The notes beneath the pieces are model-generated. The model was not told the origin of the DNA. It searched no databases and saw only the letters and a program-made list of their open reading frames with translations. The translations under genes were made by a program, and so were the position numbers. Shown one piece after another: positions 62,314 through 64,000 of a DNA stretch of 64,000 nucleotides; the stretch's first letter is position 1; each line of letters starts with the position of its first letter. The stretch spans positions 138,753 through 202,752 of the forward strand of contig KB300038.1 in NCBI GenBank assembly GCA_000328365.1. Direction: 5' to 3'. Origin of the DNA: Capitella teleta (Eukaryota > Annelida > Polychaeta > Capitellidae).

Positions 62314-63900
62314 TCATCGCGGCATCGGCTCAACCAGACTGCCGCTCTCAGACATCAACATCTGCTTGAGGCGTTCCCAGAATAGACGTTGTCCAACCTC
62401 ATCCTTGGTCCTTTGGAGGAACACCTTCCACTTCATCATCAATCGCAGTCTTGGGGTCAGGTTGATGCACGCAATGTCCCCCATGACAGCCAACAATAGG
62501 CTGTCATCCTTCTCAATGAGTTTATGCTTAGCCATGATCATCTCAAACTGACACAACAGGCTATCAGCGAACGCATTTGTCACCAGTAACAGTTTTCTAC
62601 TCTGCCCCAGGCTTTCAACGATGCACTCATCGATATTCTTCCCTGCCAACCTGTTGTGAGCATAAATGCAGACCTTGGAGAGAGGCTCAAGCTGAGGCAA
62701 AAGGACATTCTTCCCTCAAAGTGTGTCATTAGAATTGTGCCTGACAACCAAGTCAAATGCAAAGTCGCTCTGTATCCTCTTGGGTGACATTGGTCTCAAC
62801 CATGCGCACAGGTAGAAGAAATGCAGGCATAGTTGCCAGCGAAGACGATATGCAATGAACACAACAAGGATAACGAAAAACTGGAACAGACAAACACAAC
62901 ACAATGTCATGCTCAGGGGTCTGGAAAGACAATCTTCAGGGGTGAGGTGGAGGTCTTGCAAACGAACGTCATTACTGCTGCACCGGTAGCGACAGGAGTT
63001 CAGTCCATATCCCATGAGTTTATGCCTGTTGTCTTTCGCCCAATTCATGATCCAAACAGTTCACAAGAACAGTCAAAAGGGTTTCCACCTTTGTCCAGTC
63101 TCCTGATGTTTTGCAAAAGATGTTCTTGGAACAAGGAAGCGTTAATCATGCTGATTTTATTTGATCAAATGTAGAGTTCTCTCAATGAGTCCAGCCCAGC
63201 AAAGGTTTCTTCAGTGAAGTCTGCCAAAAGTAAGCCATCCAATTGCAGAATGTGGAGGCTTCCAAGTTCCCCTATAGACCGTCTCGACCAAAGGTCACTT
63301 GGAATTTCTGCGGACTCAGTACTTTCAATGAAGTAAGGTTTCAAAATATTTTTTTCAGGTAAGTTCCTTAATTTCCCCATTTGAAAGTGACAATGACTTA
63401 GGTAAATTTGCCGAATGCCAATGGCATGGCGGAAGAGGTCACTGACATCGTACCAGAGAGAGAGCTGAGGGTTATTTTGCAAGTGGATTGAGCGCAACTT
63501 CGTTGTATTTAAGGATGACTCAGAAATAGTTTTTATGCGGTTATTTGAAAGAATAAAGTGATTTTATACCTTTTAAATATTCAAAACAGCCCTGCGGTAT
63601 ATTTCGGATCTGGTTATACATATCTGGTGTATTCCAGATTGAGTTCCTTCAGTGAATCAAAACCTTCAAAATCCGATTTCTTTACCTCAGAAATTACATT
63701 ATTTCTTAGAGTTAACATGGAGAGGTTTTGCCTAAACGTGAGAGTTTCCTTGAAGTCAGCAAAGTCAGGAAAATAGGAAAATTTGCTTGCCTCCAAATGC
63801 AAAGAAAACAAGTTGAGATTTAATTTTACGAATGTCATCGGGTTGATTACTGTGCATTCGCAGTGATCCAGTCAAGGTTTAATCCAGAGAATGATCTCTT
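62314..63900 (-). pseudogene. Decayed Toll-like receptor-type gene (LRR-TM-TIR), 3' part
   Basis: On the minus strand the order is leucine-rich repeats (for example LSMLTLRNNVISEV, IPQGCFEYLKGIKSL, FILSNNRIKTIS, LRSIHLQNNPQL), an LRR C-terminal cap (GNPFDCSCEL ... CRYRC ... PEDC), one TM helix (CCVCLFQFFVILVVFIAYRL), and a TIR domain (GKNIDECIVESLGQSRKLLL ... LFWERLKQML). The frame is interrupted at least five times: in-frame TGA codons at 62716-62718 (where TIR domains usually have Trp) and 63165-63167, and frame changes near 63048, 63550 and 63614. TIR box 2 (RDxxPG) reads NRLAGK. The terminal 128 codons (62314-62700) are open. It looks like a pseudogene, though sequencing errors could explain part of this; the N-terminal part may continue beyond the window. 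Confidence 0.75.
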
Positions 63901-64000
63901 ACTTCACCAAATTACACGGCGGAGACCACATATACATCCATTATAGTTCTCTGTGTTCAGGAAGTTCGAGCAGAAAAGAGTCACCTTATATATCACTCGC

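Overview
This window looks like a piece of a compact invertebrate animal nuclear genome. It carries eight host loci with spliced GT-AG genes. Many introns are very short (43-61 nt through most of the FGGY gene), composition is AT-rich, and intergenic DNA is full of small non-autonomous DNA transposons, two SINE copies and LINE remnants. The gene set (RANBP3, FGGY, microcephalin, signal peptide peptidase, KLF10/11, TATDN1, anoctamin) is animal. The tiny introns would suit a sponge or another compact-genome invertebrate, but a decayed LRR-TM-TIR gene at the right edge is a reason not to fix the phylum. I could not run any search; all names come from recognised motifs and exon-by-exon translation by eye.

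Layout. 1-4.4 kb is transposon-rich: a mariner-like fragment, a rearranged Tigger/pogo element, and a 2-kb terminal-inverted-repeat element carrying a SINE. 4.4-10.4 kb (+) is RANBP3. 11.5-13.7 kb holds a LINE piece and two MITEs. 13.9-18.6 kb (-) holds 24 phase-compatible exons that join a cysteine-rich, CARF-like N-terminal module to a complete FGGY carbohydrate kinase. 18.8-20.5 kb is a mariner-like element with a pogo-type MITE inside it. 23.0-26.1 kb (+) is microcephalin (MCPH1) with an unusual repetitive N-terminal extension. 27.2-33.2 kb (+) is signal peptide peptidase (HM13), with a LINE tail and several MITEs in its two long introns. 33.3-38.5 kb has no gene I can support. 38.6-41.4 kb (+) is a KLF10/11-type zinc-finger gene with a likely promoter. 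45.6-48.2 kb (-) is TATDN1, including a distant first exon and a 21-nt exon. 49.4-61.1 kb (-) is an anoctamin (TMEM16) with two alternative first-exon sets and small optional exons. 62.3-63.9 kb (-) is the broken 3' part of a Toll-like receptor-type gene that runs towards the window edge.

The genes do not form one pathway; they are ordinary single-copy neighbours. The most interesting signals are the CARF-like/FGGY fusion, the MCPH1 repeat extension, the alternative starts and microexons of the anoctamin, and a 9-bp motif (GCGTTATGA) that occurs exactly nine times, four of them in two pairs inside the anoctamin 5' region.
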